This document shows positions 1-5,671 of a stretch of DNA of 9,027 bases, in pieces. The stretch's first letter is position 1; every line of letters begins with the position of its first letter. A program made the position numbers and the translations under genes. The DNA is from Chloroflexota bacterium (lineage in GTDB: Bacteria > Chloroflexota > Dehalococcoidia > Lucifugimonadales > Australimonadaceae): the NCBI GenBank assembly GCA_027625205.1, contig JAQBVZ010000018.1, forward strand, positions 1 through 9,027. The letters are read 5' to 3'. Under the pieces are notes generated by a model, which made no database searches, was not told the origin of the DNA, and was given only the letters and a program-made list of their open reading frames with translations.

Positions 1-1065
1 GAGATTATGGAGATTCACACCCGGGGCATGCCGTTGACCGAGGATGTGGACATGAAACGCCTGGCTGAGTTGACCCATGGGTTCGTTGGTGCTGACCTGG
101 CGTCGCTGTGCCGTGAAGCCGCCATGATTACGCTGCGGGGACTGATGCCACAGATACCCTTGGAGGCTGAATACGTGCCGTACGACGTCCTGACCCAGCT
201 GGAAGTGAGGGGGGACCACTTCATGGAGGCCCTGAAAGAGGTGGAGCCCTCCGCTATTCGTGAGGTATTCACGGAGATCCCCAACGTCCGCTGGGACCAG
301 ATAGGCGGACTGGATGAGATAAAGCGCACGCTCAGGGAGGCCATTGAATGGCCCCTCACCTACCCAGAGCTATTTGATAAACTCCACACCAACCCGCCCA
401 AGGGCATTCTCATCTCCGGCCCACCAGGCACAGGCAAAACGCTGCTAGCCAAAGCCATCGCGACAGAGAGCAACGCCAATTTCATCTCGATTAAAGGGCC
501 AGAACTACTCTCTCGGTGGTTCGGTGAGTCAGAGCGCGGTGTCCGTGAAGCCTTCAAGAAGGCTAAGCTCGCCAGCCCATGCATTCTCTTTTTTGATGAG
601 ATTGACGCCATGACTCCCAAGCGGGGCTCCGGCAGCGACTCTCCCGTCACGGACCGTGTCATCAGCCAGTTCCTAGCTGAATTGGACGGCATTGAGGAGC
701 TCAAAGGCGTGGTGGTACTGGCGGCCACAAACAGGCCGGACTTATTAGACGCCGCCCTGCTGCGCGCAGGCAGGCTTGAGATGCACCTTGTGCTCCCGCC
801 GCCTGATGAGGCAGCACGCCGTGAGGTGTTCGCCATCCACACCAAGGACAAGCCCATGGCGGACGACATTGACCTTGATGAGCTTGCACGTGAGTCTGAA
901 GGCATGATGGGCGCAGACATTGAGGCCGCGTGCCGGCGGGCTGCGTTGCTGGCCATCAGAGAGTTTCTAGACCGCGTAGGGCCAGAGCCAGCGTCTGGTG
1001 AGGCTGACTCCGTCCGTATCACCTCCCAGCATTTCCGTGAGGTGCTGGCGGAAATCCGAGACTAG
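1..1065 (+). CDS. Cdc48/VCP-like AAA+ ATPase, 3' part
   Basis: This is the C-terminal part of a hexameric AAA+ unfoldase of the Cdc48/p97/VAT type, which uses ATP to extract or unfold proteins in the cytoplasm. The frame is open from base 1, so the N-domain and most of D1 lie upstream. Numbering from the ATG at 7, residues 1-65 resemble the D1 lid helices (motif FVGADLASLCREAA). A full D2 follows: Walker A GPPGTGKT at 138-145, pore-loop segment SRWFGES, Walker B ILFFDE at about 193-198, and a second region of homology from N242 (NRPDLLDAALLRAGR) with arginine-finger candidates R253 and R256. The lid repeats the pattern as GMMGADIEAACRRAA. Known homologues usually read KWVGES and DPALLRPGRFD, so the D2 is somewhat divergent, but all ATPase residues are present. 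The ATG at 7 is internal and not a real start. The family call is secure; the substrate is unknown. Confidence 0.93.
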   Translation, partial: EIMEIHTRGMPLTEDVDMKRLAELTHGFVGADLASLCREAAMITLRGLMPQIPLEAEYVPYDVLTQLEVRGDHFMEALKEVEPSAIREVFTEIPNVRWDQIGGLDEIKRTLREAIEWPLTYPELFDKLHTNPPKGILISGPPGTGKTLLAKAIATESNANFISIKGPELLSRWFGESERGVREAFKKAKLASPCILFFDEIDAMTPKRGSGSDSPVTDRVISQFLAELDGIEELKGVVVLAATNRPDLLDAALLRAGRLEMHLVLPPPDEAARREVFAIHTKDKPMADDIDLDELARESEGMMGADIEAACRRAALLAIREFLDRVGPEPASGEADSVRITSQHFREVLAEIRD

Positions 1066-1104
1066 GCACTGGCTGGCCGTCTGGCGTAGAGGATTCTCCC
1101 TCCC

Positions 1105-1113
1105 CTACAATAG
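1105..1113 (+). promoter_or_regulatory. -10 box just upstream of the MFS gene
   Basis: The hexamer TACAAT at 1106-1111 lies 10 nt before the ATG at 1122. A transcript starting about 7 nt after the box would have a leader of only a few bases. No Shine-Dalgarno sequence is seen before this ATG. The same nonamer, CTACAATAG, precedes uvrC. No convincing -35 box was found. The promoter role is inferred. Confidence 0.5.
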
Positions 1114-1121
1114 CTGTCGCT

Positions 1122-2357
1122 ATGGCCCACCACTTGACCACGCCTGCCACCCTCATAAAAGCCGCACCCTCCGCATGGGTAATTGTCGCGTTAGCGACCC
1201 TCGCCCAAGCAGGCCCTGGGTGGATTGTCCAGGGTGTGCCTGTCCTCTATCCCTTCATCCAAGCTGACTGGGACCTCAGTCGTGCCCAGGTAGGCCTCAT
1301 CACCTCTGCCGTCATGGCGGGCTCTATGCTCACGGGACTTCCTGGCGGGTTGCTGGCAGACCGGTGGGGGGTACGGCGTGTGGTCACAGGGGCACTGGCA
1401 TTGGTTGCTTTCCTCTTTGTTGGGTTTTCCGCAGCCACCGCCCTATGGATGGCCCTTGCCATCTCCTTTCTAGCCGGTATGGCAAACAGCCCCCTGTACC
1501 CAGCCACATCAAAGGCTGTCATGGACTGGATTCCCCAACGGAGCCGGGGGCTGTGGATAGGCATAAAGCAGAGAGGCGCCATGCTGGCGGGTGTGGTGGC
1601 GGCGGCCATCTTGCCAGCTATTGCCACGGCTTATAGCTGGCGATTAGGGGTGCTTGCCATAGTGGCAATGGTCATACTGACCAGTCTGGTCTTTGGTACG
1701 TTCTACCATGAGAAGCCGAAGACCAAGCATGAGCGACATGCTGCGGCGGGCGGAAATGTCTTTGCTATCTTCAAGGACAGGAGCCTTATTGCCCTCACTG
1801 CCTGGGGCACGGCTTTGATGGGACTTCAGTTTGTGGTCATCAGCCACATGTCTCTGTTCTTGGTGCAGGAAGTACAGCTGTCAGCGGTAGCCGCTGGCGG
1901 GCTGGTCAGCATCGTTTTACTTGCAAGCTCCGTTGGGCGCGTGGCCTGGGGGGCAATCAGTGACGCTATCCTTGGCGGACGTCATCTGGTGGCCCTCGCC
2001 GCCCTAGGGATTGCCGCAAGTATCGCGGCGGCGGCCACGGGGTTTGTCACGGTTGGGACTCCGGTTGTCTTGTTAACACTGATTGTCATAGCCCTTGGGG
2101 CCACAGCCATGGGCTGGATTTCCCTCTTCACCGTGGTGGTTGCAGAGGTGGCAGGCGCTGAGCGCAGCGGGACGGCCCTTGGCACCGTAAACACCGTGCT
2201 GCGCATCGGAATGGTATCGTCACCTCCACTGTTTGGTCTGCTGGTGGACATAAGCGGTTCATATACGGTGGCGTGGGGCGGTGCGGCGGGAGTCGCGTTC
2301 ATCAGCACCGCAATGTTGCCCATATTCGCGCGCAAGCGTTCAACGGTGATGGACTAG
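1122..2357 (+). CDS. MFS transporter, 12 TM
   Basis: This is a 411-residue major facilitator superfamily permease of the inner membrane, probably driven by an ion gradient; its substrate cannot be read from the sequence. Hydrophobic helices alternate with short loops along the whole length. The family motif A is clear at residues 75-87 (GGLLADRWGVRRV), between helices 2 and 3. A charged central loop (about 200-215, rich in Lys, His and Glu) separates the two six-helix halves. A degenerate second motif A (GAISDAILGGRH) appears in the C-terminal half, as expected. Length is normal for the family. The ATG at 1122 is chosen because it precedes helix 1 by about 16 residues and follows a -10 box; it lacks a Shine-Dalgarno sequence and may be leaderless. 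The AhpD-like gene starts 32 nt downstream with its own ribosome binding site and is probably co-transcribed. Confidence 0.92.
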   Translation: MAHHLTTPATLIKAAPSAWVIVALATLAQAGPGWIVQGVPVLYPFIQADWDLSRAQVGLITSAVMAGSMLTGLPGGLLADRWGVRRVVTGALALVAFLFVGFSAATALWMALAISFLAGMANSPLYPATSKAVMDWIPQRSRGLWIGIKQRGAMLAGVVAAAILPAIATAYSWRLGVLAIVAMVILTSLVFGTFYHEKPKTKHERHAAAGGNVFAIFKDRSLIALTAWGTALMGLQFVVISHMSLFLVQEVQLSAVAAGGLVSIVLLASSVGRVAWGAISDAILGGRHLVALAALGIAASIAAAATGFVTVGTPVVLLTLIVIALGATAMGWISLFTVVVAEVAGAERSGTALGTVNTVLRIGMVSSPPLFGLLVDISGSYTVAWGGAAGVAFISTAMLPIFARKRSTVMD

Positions 2358-2376
2358 AAGCCTACACACGTAGAAG

Positions 2377-2383
2377 TGAGGAG
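2377..2383 (+). promoter_or_regulatory. Ribosome binding site of the AhpD-like gene
   Basis: TGAGGAG ends 6 nt before the ATG at 2390. This fixes the start of the CMD gene at 2390 rather than at the ATG at 2583, which has no Shine-Dalgarno sequence. Confidence 0.7.
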
Positions 2384-2389
2384 TACGTC

Positions 2390-2945
2390 ATGTCCTGGAT
2401 ACGCGAAGAAAACATTGGTAAAGCCGCCGTTATACAGGTGATGTCCATCCTCCCGGGCGCCATGGACGCCGTGGCTGCGATGAATAGTAAGACCACCTTT
2501 GGGGGGGTCAACCCTCACTAGGGTCCAGGAAGAGGCGATTTCCACTACAGTAGCAGCCATCAACCGCTGCCGCTATTGAACGATGGCCCACGGAGGGTTC
2601 CTCCGTCAGCACTCTGAAGACCCTGAGTTGGCCAGCCACATCATGCACGACTACAAAACGGCTGGCTTAGACCCTGAGACAGGGGCCATGCTGGACTATG
2701 CTGCGAAGCTCACCAGGGCTCCGGGTGATATGGAAAAGGCGGATGTTGAGCGGCTGCGCGACGTTGGTTTGAGTGACGAGCAAATTCTCTCTGTGTTGCT
2801 CGTCACTTGTACCTTCAATTTCATGACCCGGCTTGCAGACGGCCTCAACGTCAACTTCAGCCCGGAGCGCCAGGAGCAGACCGAGGAATGGCTGACCGGC
2901 CCGGCACGAGACCAGGCATGGCTGATGCAGCAGAAGTCAGACTAG
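2390..2945 (+). CDS. AhpD/CMD-family protein: candidate CxxU selenoprotein with a frameshift
   Basis: This is a carboxymuconolactone-decarboxylase/AhpD-like protein (peroxidase-related type), a small all-helical redox enzyme with a reactive CxxC pair. As given it is split: frame 1 runs from 2390 and ends at a TAG at 2519-2521, and an open frame resumes with an ATG at 2583. If one G of the G7 run at 2501-2507 is dropped, a 184-residue frame appears with one internal TGA at 2577-2579 (codon 63). Around it stands E48-x11-C60-R-Y-[TGA63]-T-M-A-H67, which is the AhpD catalytic signature with TGA at the second Cys. A hairpin follows 10 nt later (see 2590-2606). Downstream helices match the family (MLDYAAKLTR; FNFMTRLADGL). 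Between IREE and IQVMSI about 20 residues seem missing compared with family members as I recall them. Two readings remain: a selenoprotein with a sequencing slip in G7, or a decaying gene. Family assignment is strong; selenocysteine is an inference. Confidence 0.75.
2501..2507 (+). other. G7 homopolymer at the frameshift point
   Basis: Seven G residues follow TTT inside the AhpD-like gene. With six, the frame runs on as FGGSTLTRVQEEA, which fits the family; with seven, it gives VNPH and a stop. The extra base could be a sequencing or assembly slip, a real indel, or a slippery site. Confidence 0.8.
2590..2606 (+). promoter_or_regulatory. Candidate bacterial SECIS hairpin
   Basis: ACGGAGG (2590-2596), loop GTT (2597-2599) and CCTCCGT (2600-2606) form a perfect 7-bp stem. 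It begins 10 nt after the TGA at 2577-2579, and the loop G is 18 nt past the last base of that codon. Bacterial SECIS elements, bound by SelB, lie directly behind the UGA inside the coding region and carry a G in the first positions of a small apical loop, often G-U. The E. coli fdhF element has a similar spacing (about 11 nt) and a 17-nt mini-hairpin with GGU. This hairpin fits that pattern. Its function is inferred. Confidence 0.5.
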
Positions 2946-2950
2946 CCCTT

Positions 2951-2967
2951 TTGGCTGATACGGCCAA
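2951..2967 (+). terminator. Weak hairpin after the AhpD-like gene
   Basis: TTGGC (2951-2955) can pair with GCCAA (2963-2967) over a 7-nt loop, followed by TTT. It begins 5 nt after the stop codon at 2943-2945. The stem is short and the T-run poor, so this is at best a weak terminator. Confidence 0.25.
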
Positions 2968-3032
2968 TTTCGCGGTCATTAACGAAGCAATCAGGCGCGC
3001 CAGCGTCACTGAGTAGAACGGTACCAGCGCTA

Positions 3033-3041
3033 TGGTATACT
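3033..3041 (+). promoter_or_regulatory. Extended -10 promoter of the RRM gene
   Basis: TGG followed by TATACT at 3036-3041 matches an extended -10 element (TGn-TATAAT). No good -35 box lies at the normal distance, as is usual for extended -10 promoters. Initiation near 3048 would give a leader of about 115 nt before the ATG at 3163. An inverted repeat, TACCA-N6-TGGTA (3022-3037), overlaps the box and could be a regulator site, but this is speculative. Confidence 0.5.
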
Positions 3042-3117
3042 TACGCCACCGAAGACCTTCTGCACTGTCGCTTCTGATTCGCGGTTCTAGCTCGCCTAGC
3101 CTTCCCCGCATCGGCGC

Positions 3118-3155
3118 CCTTGCAAACATGTACTCGGGAATTTGTTTTGGCAAGG
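3118..3155 (+). promoter_or_regulatory. Leader hairpin that pairs with the RRM gene's RBS
   Basis: CCTTGC (3118-3123) pairs perfectly with GCAAGG (3150-3155). AAAC (3124-3127) pairs with GTTT (3144-3147) next to a 2-nt bulge. The loop is about 16 nt. The 3' arm contains AAGG of the Shine-Dalgarno sequence AAGGAG (3152-3157), so the fold would hide the ribosome binding site. A temperature-sensitive or otherwise switchable leader is possible. Pairing is seen directly; regulation is inferred. Confidence 0.4.
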
Positions 3156-3157
3156 AG
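3152..3157 (+). promoter_or_regulatory. Ribosome binding site of the RRM gene
   Basis: AAGGAG lies 5 nt before the ATG at 3163. It decides the start in favour of 3163 over the in-frame TTG at 3142, because the RNP2 strand begins at residue 3 of the shorter form. Confidence 0.85.
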
Positions 3158-3162
3158 TGCCA

Positions 3163-3450
3163 ATGCGTATCTATGTAGGGAACCTTTCGTACCAGACCCA
3201 GAATGCTGACTTGGATCAGGCTTTTGCAGCCTTCGGTGACGTCGAGTCCGCGACCGTCGTCATGGACCGCGACACCAACCGGTCCAAAGGCTTCGGCTTT
3301 GTGGAGATGCCTGACCAAGCACAGGCCATGAGCGCAATCGCTGGCTTGAATGAGAAGGACCTTGACGGTCGGACCCTGACCGTCAACGAAGCCAGGCCCC
3401 GTGAGGAACGACCACGTGGCGGCAGCGGCGGTGGCGGAAGCCGCTGGTAA
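3163..3450 (+). CDS. RRM-domain RNA-binding protein with Gly-rich tail
   Basis: This is a 95-residue protein with a single RNA recognition motif, of the small bacterial Rbp type known from cyanobacteria and other phyla, where several members are cold-induced and bind single-stranded RNA. RNP2 is IYVGNL at residues 3-8, and RNP1 is KGFGFVEM at 42-49, with the aromatic residues Y4, F44 and F46 that stack on RNA bases. The final strand (LTVNEARP) is followed by a short basic, glycine-rich tail (RPRGGSGGGGSRW), common in this group and likely disordered. The gene stands alone: it has its own extended -10 promoter, a long leader with a hairpin over its ribosome binding site, and a strong terminator directly behind. 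This arrangement suggests independent, possibly post-transcriptional control. The family call is secure; the RNA targets are unknown. Confidence 0.95.
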   Translation: MRIYVGNLSYQTQNADLDQAFAAFGDVESATVVMDRDTNRSKGFGFVEMPDQAQAMSAIAGLNEKDLDGRTLTVNEARPREERPRGGSGGGGSRW

Positions 3451-3471
3451 GCTAAGCTAAATAGCATCTTA

Positions 3472-3505
3472 AAAGAGGCCCCTCATTCAGGGGCCTCTTT
3501 CTTTT
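3472..3505 (+). terminator. Strong intrinsic terminator after the RRM gene
   Basis: AAAGAGGCCCCT (3472-3483) and AGGGGCCTCTTT (3489-3500) form a perfect 12-bp stem with a 5-nt loop (CATTC), followed by CTTTT. It separates the RRM gene from uvrC. The A-rich 5' side also gives it some bidirectional character. Confidence 0.95.
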
Positions 3506-3543
3506 GCCTGTGCAAACCTGAAGATGTGTGCCGCACGCCGCTG

Positions 3544-3552
3544 CTACAATAG
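3544..3552 (+). promoter_or_regulatory. -10 box of uvrC, leaderless type
   Basis: TACAAT at 3545-3550 is followed by 6 nt and then the ATG at 3557. Initiation at the normal distance would fall on or next to the A of the start codon. No Shine-Dalgarno sequence is present. The same CTACAATAG occurs before the MFS gene. No clear -35 box is seen. Confidence 0.6.
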
Positions 3553-3556
3553 GCGC

Positions 3557-5578
3557 ATGGTCATCAAGCCCAAGCACGTCGGTTTTGCGGACCGCCTCAA
3601 AGCCACCCCCACAAAGCCTGGCGTGTACATCATGCGTGACGCCAATGGAGACGTGCTGTATGTGGGCAAGGCAGCCAACCTCCGCAACCGCGTACGCTCT
3701 TACTTCCAGACGCCTTACGGCAAGGAAGCCAAGGTCCAGCGGATGGTCACCAAGATCGCTGACTTTGAATACATGGTCACCGACACAGTCACTGAGGCCC
3801 TGCTCCTTGAGAACACGCTCATCAAGCGCCATAAGCCCTTTTTCAACGTGCGGCTCAAGGATGACAAAACCTATCCTTACATAAAAATCAACCCAAATGA
3901 GGACTACCCCCAGCTCTACTTCACCCGTCGCGTCTTGGCGGACGGCGCTAAGTACTTCGGCCCCTTTGCCAGCGCCAGTTCCGTCCGCAAGACCATGGAC
4001 CTGCTCAAGAAGCTCTTCCCCTACCGCTCCTGCACAAAGGTCATCACCGGCAAGGATGAACGCCCCTGCCTTGAGTACTACATCCACCGGTGCGTGGCGC
4101 CCTGCATCGGCGTGGTTGACCGAGAGGAGTACCAGGAGGTCATACGCCAGGTCATCATGTTCCTGGAAGGTGACACGGAGGAGGTCCTGCGGGAGCTGAC
4201 GGTCCGCATGCACCAGGCCTCGGAACGGCTGGAGTTTGAGCGCGCCGCCGTCCTGCGTGATCAGGTAAAGGCCATCGAATCGGTGTCGGAGGCGCAGAAG
4301 GTCGTGCTAGCCAAGGGTGAGGAGATGGACGTTATCGCCCTGGCCAGCGATAAAGGCGAGGTATGGGTGGAGATGTTCAACATCCGCCGGGGCAAGCTGG
4401 TGGGCCGGGACCACTTCATGGTGGAGGGCGGCGTGGACGACGACGAGCCCAAGTTGATGGAGGGCTTCATACAGCAGTTCTATGACGCCGCCTCTTACGT
4501 ACCCCCTACCGTATTACTGCAACACCCCATTGAGAACGCAGAGCTTATGGAGGATTGGCTCGCCACGAAACGGGGAGGCCGCGTATCTCTCCAGGTGCCG
4601 CAGCGTGGCGACAAGCGCAAGTTGATGGCGATGGTCTCAGAGAACGCGAATCAGGGGCTCAACCAGCGCCGCATCAAGTGGCTGTCGGAGTCGGACAAAG
4701 TACTGCAAGCGCTGACAGAAATTCAGGAGGCCCTGAGTCTGCCGGAGATTCCCAACCGCATTGAGTGTTATGACATTTCCAACACTCAGGGCACCAACTC
4801 AGTTGGCAGCATGGTGGTCTTTGAAGATGGACGTCCCAAAACAGCCCACTACCGCCGTTTTCAGATAAAGGACGTGGACGGGATTGACGACTACTCCTCT
4901 ATGCAGGAGATGCTGCGTCGGCGTTTTAAGCGCCTGGCTGAGTTGCGTCAGGAGTACCCAGAGGGCCTGCCGCAGCAGACCGCGGATGAGTCACCAATCA
5001 TGACTCGGCAGGAGCATGACGCGCTGATGCTGGGTGTAACTAACGTGAAGTACCGCAAGCGCCGCTATGCCAAGACCGGCGCATTGGCACCTGAGGAGCG
5101 CACCGCTGGCGAGCCTGTCAGTAAGCAAGAGTCGTGGGGGCTTGTGCCGGGGTTGGTGCTGATCGACGGTGGCAAAGGACACCTCTCGGCGGTGCAACAG
5201 GTGTTTCTTGAACTTGGCATCACGGACGTCCCGCTGGCCAGCGTCGCCAAGCAATATGAAGAGGTCTACCTCCCTCACGTACCGGAGCCCACGCTGCTGC
5301 CTCGCAATTCCCAGGGGCTCTACCTCATCCAGCGGGTGCGAGACGAGGCCCACCGGTTTGCCATCACCTACCACCGTCAACGCCGGAGCAAGGCAGCGAC
5401 AAGGTCAGCGTTGGACTCTGTCGAGGGGGTTGGCCCCAAGCGACGGCGGATGCTGCTCACCAAGTTTGGCAGCGTTCAGGGGATCAAAGAGGCATCCATA
5501 GATGAGTTGCTGTCTGTGCCTGGCATGAGCAAAGGTCTGGCACAGCGCATCAAGGACGGGCTGGGGGATGGGACGTGA
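3557..5578 (+). CDS. uvrC: UvrABC excinuclease subunit C
   Basis: UvrC makes both incisions around DNA damage in nucleotide excision repair, working with UvrB. Numbering from 3557 (673 residues): an N-terminal GIY-YIG nuclease (G22-V-Y, L34-Y-V-G-K, R45; 3' incision); a four-cysteine set C159-x11-C171-x7-C179-x3-C183, which matches the spacing of the known [4Fe-4S] site; a UVR/UvrB-binding helix pair near 215-245 (ERLEFERAAVLRDQV); an RNase H-like domain for the 5' incision with D406 (CYDIS), D537 and H542 (LIDGGKGH), then RDEAHRF; and tandem helix-hairpin-helix motifs at about 619-668. All catalytic residues look intact. It is longer than the roughly 610-residue E. coli protein, mainly through an extra segment of about 60 residues (466-526) inside the RNase H-like domain. 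An upstream in-frame ATG at 3524 is rejected because the -10 box would then lie inside the gene. The gene has its own promoter after a terminator. Confidence 0.97.
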   Translation: MVIKPKHVGFADRLKATPTKPGVYIMRDANGDVLYVGKAANLRNRVRSYFQTPYGKEAKVQRMVTKIADFEYMVTDTVTEALLLENTLIKRHKPFFNVRLKDDKTYPYIKINPNEDYPQLYFTRRVLADGAKYFGPFASASSVRKTMDLLKKLFPYRSCTKVITGKDERPCLEYYIHRCVAPCIGVVDREEYQEVIRQVIMFLEGDTEEVLRELTVRMHQASERLEFERAAVLRDQVKAIESVSEAQKVVLAKGEEMDVIALASDKGEVWVEMFNIRRGKLVGRDHFMVEGGVDDDEPKLMEGFIQQFYDAASYVPPTVLLQHPIENAELMEDWLATKRGGRVSLQVPQRGDKRKLMAMVSENANQGLNQRRIKWLSESDKVLQALTEIQEALSLPEIPNRIECYDISNTQGTNSVGSMVVFEDGRPKTAHYRRFQIKDVDGIDDYSSMQEMLRRRFKRLAELRQEYPEGLPQQTADESPIMTRQEHDALMLGVTNVKYRKRRYAKTGALAPEERTAGEPVSKQESWGLVPGLVLIDGGKGHLSAVQQVFLELGITDVPLASVAKQYEEVYLPHVPEPTLLPRNSQGLYLIQRVRDEAHRFAITYHRQRRSKAATRSALDSVEGVGPKRRRMLLTKFGSVQGIKEASIDELLSVPGMSKGLAQRIKDGLGDGT

Positions 5579-5644
5579 CCCAACGCCATGAAACGCCCCA
5601 TGCATCCATGACCAACCATTTACGGTAGACGCCAGAATGACTGC

Positions 5645-5663
5645 TATATAACAACTTGAGGAG
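5645..5663 (+). promoter_or_regulatory. Possible -10 and RBS of the SDR gene
   Basis: The 93-nt gap behind uvrC holds TATATAAC (5645-5652), a possible -10 box without a good -35. GAGGAG (5658-5663) ends 8 nt before the ATG at 5672. The ribosome binding site is convincing; the promoter is weak. Confidence 0.45.
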
Positions 5664-5671
5664 ATGGGTTC

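Noticed and set aside
360..1022. 220-residue open frame on the minus strand
   Set aside because: It is antisense to the AAA ATPase, rich in Ser/Arg/Ala, and has no motif; it arises from the codon pattern of the real gene.
2273..2521. A frame starting inside the MFS gene and running into the AhpD-like N-terminus
   Set aside because: The part before 2390 overlaps the MFS coding sequence out of frame. The true start at 2390 has its own ribosome binding site.
2577..2579. Reassignment of TGA as a sense codon throughout the genome
   Set aside because: TGA is the end of uvrC at 5576-5578 at the expected protein length, and no other real gene in the window carries an internal TGA.
2583..2945. A separate 120-residue protein starting at the ATG at 2583
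   Set aside because: No ribosome binding site precedes it, and the codons upstream in the same frame (TRVQEEAISTTVAAINRCRY) clearly belong to the same AhpD-like domain, including the catalytic Glu and first Cys.
3142..3162. TTG start for the RRM protein
   Set aside because: It would place the AAGGAG inside the coding sequence and add residues before the RNP2 strand; the ATG at 3163 has ideal spacing.
3524..3556. Longer uvrC start at the ATG at 3524
   Set aside because: The extra 11 residues do not resemble a UvrC N-terminus, and they cover the TACAAT box that fits transcription starting at 3557.
3452..4213. 253-residue open frame on the minus strand
   Set aside because: It lies antisense to uvrC and the terminator, with no recognisable domain. 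It is a mirror effect of codon bias in uvrC.
5579..5671. Terminator or small RNA between uvrC and the SDR gene
   Set aside because: No stable stem followed by a T-run was found; only ATG-rich repeats of short words and a possible -10 box are present.
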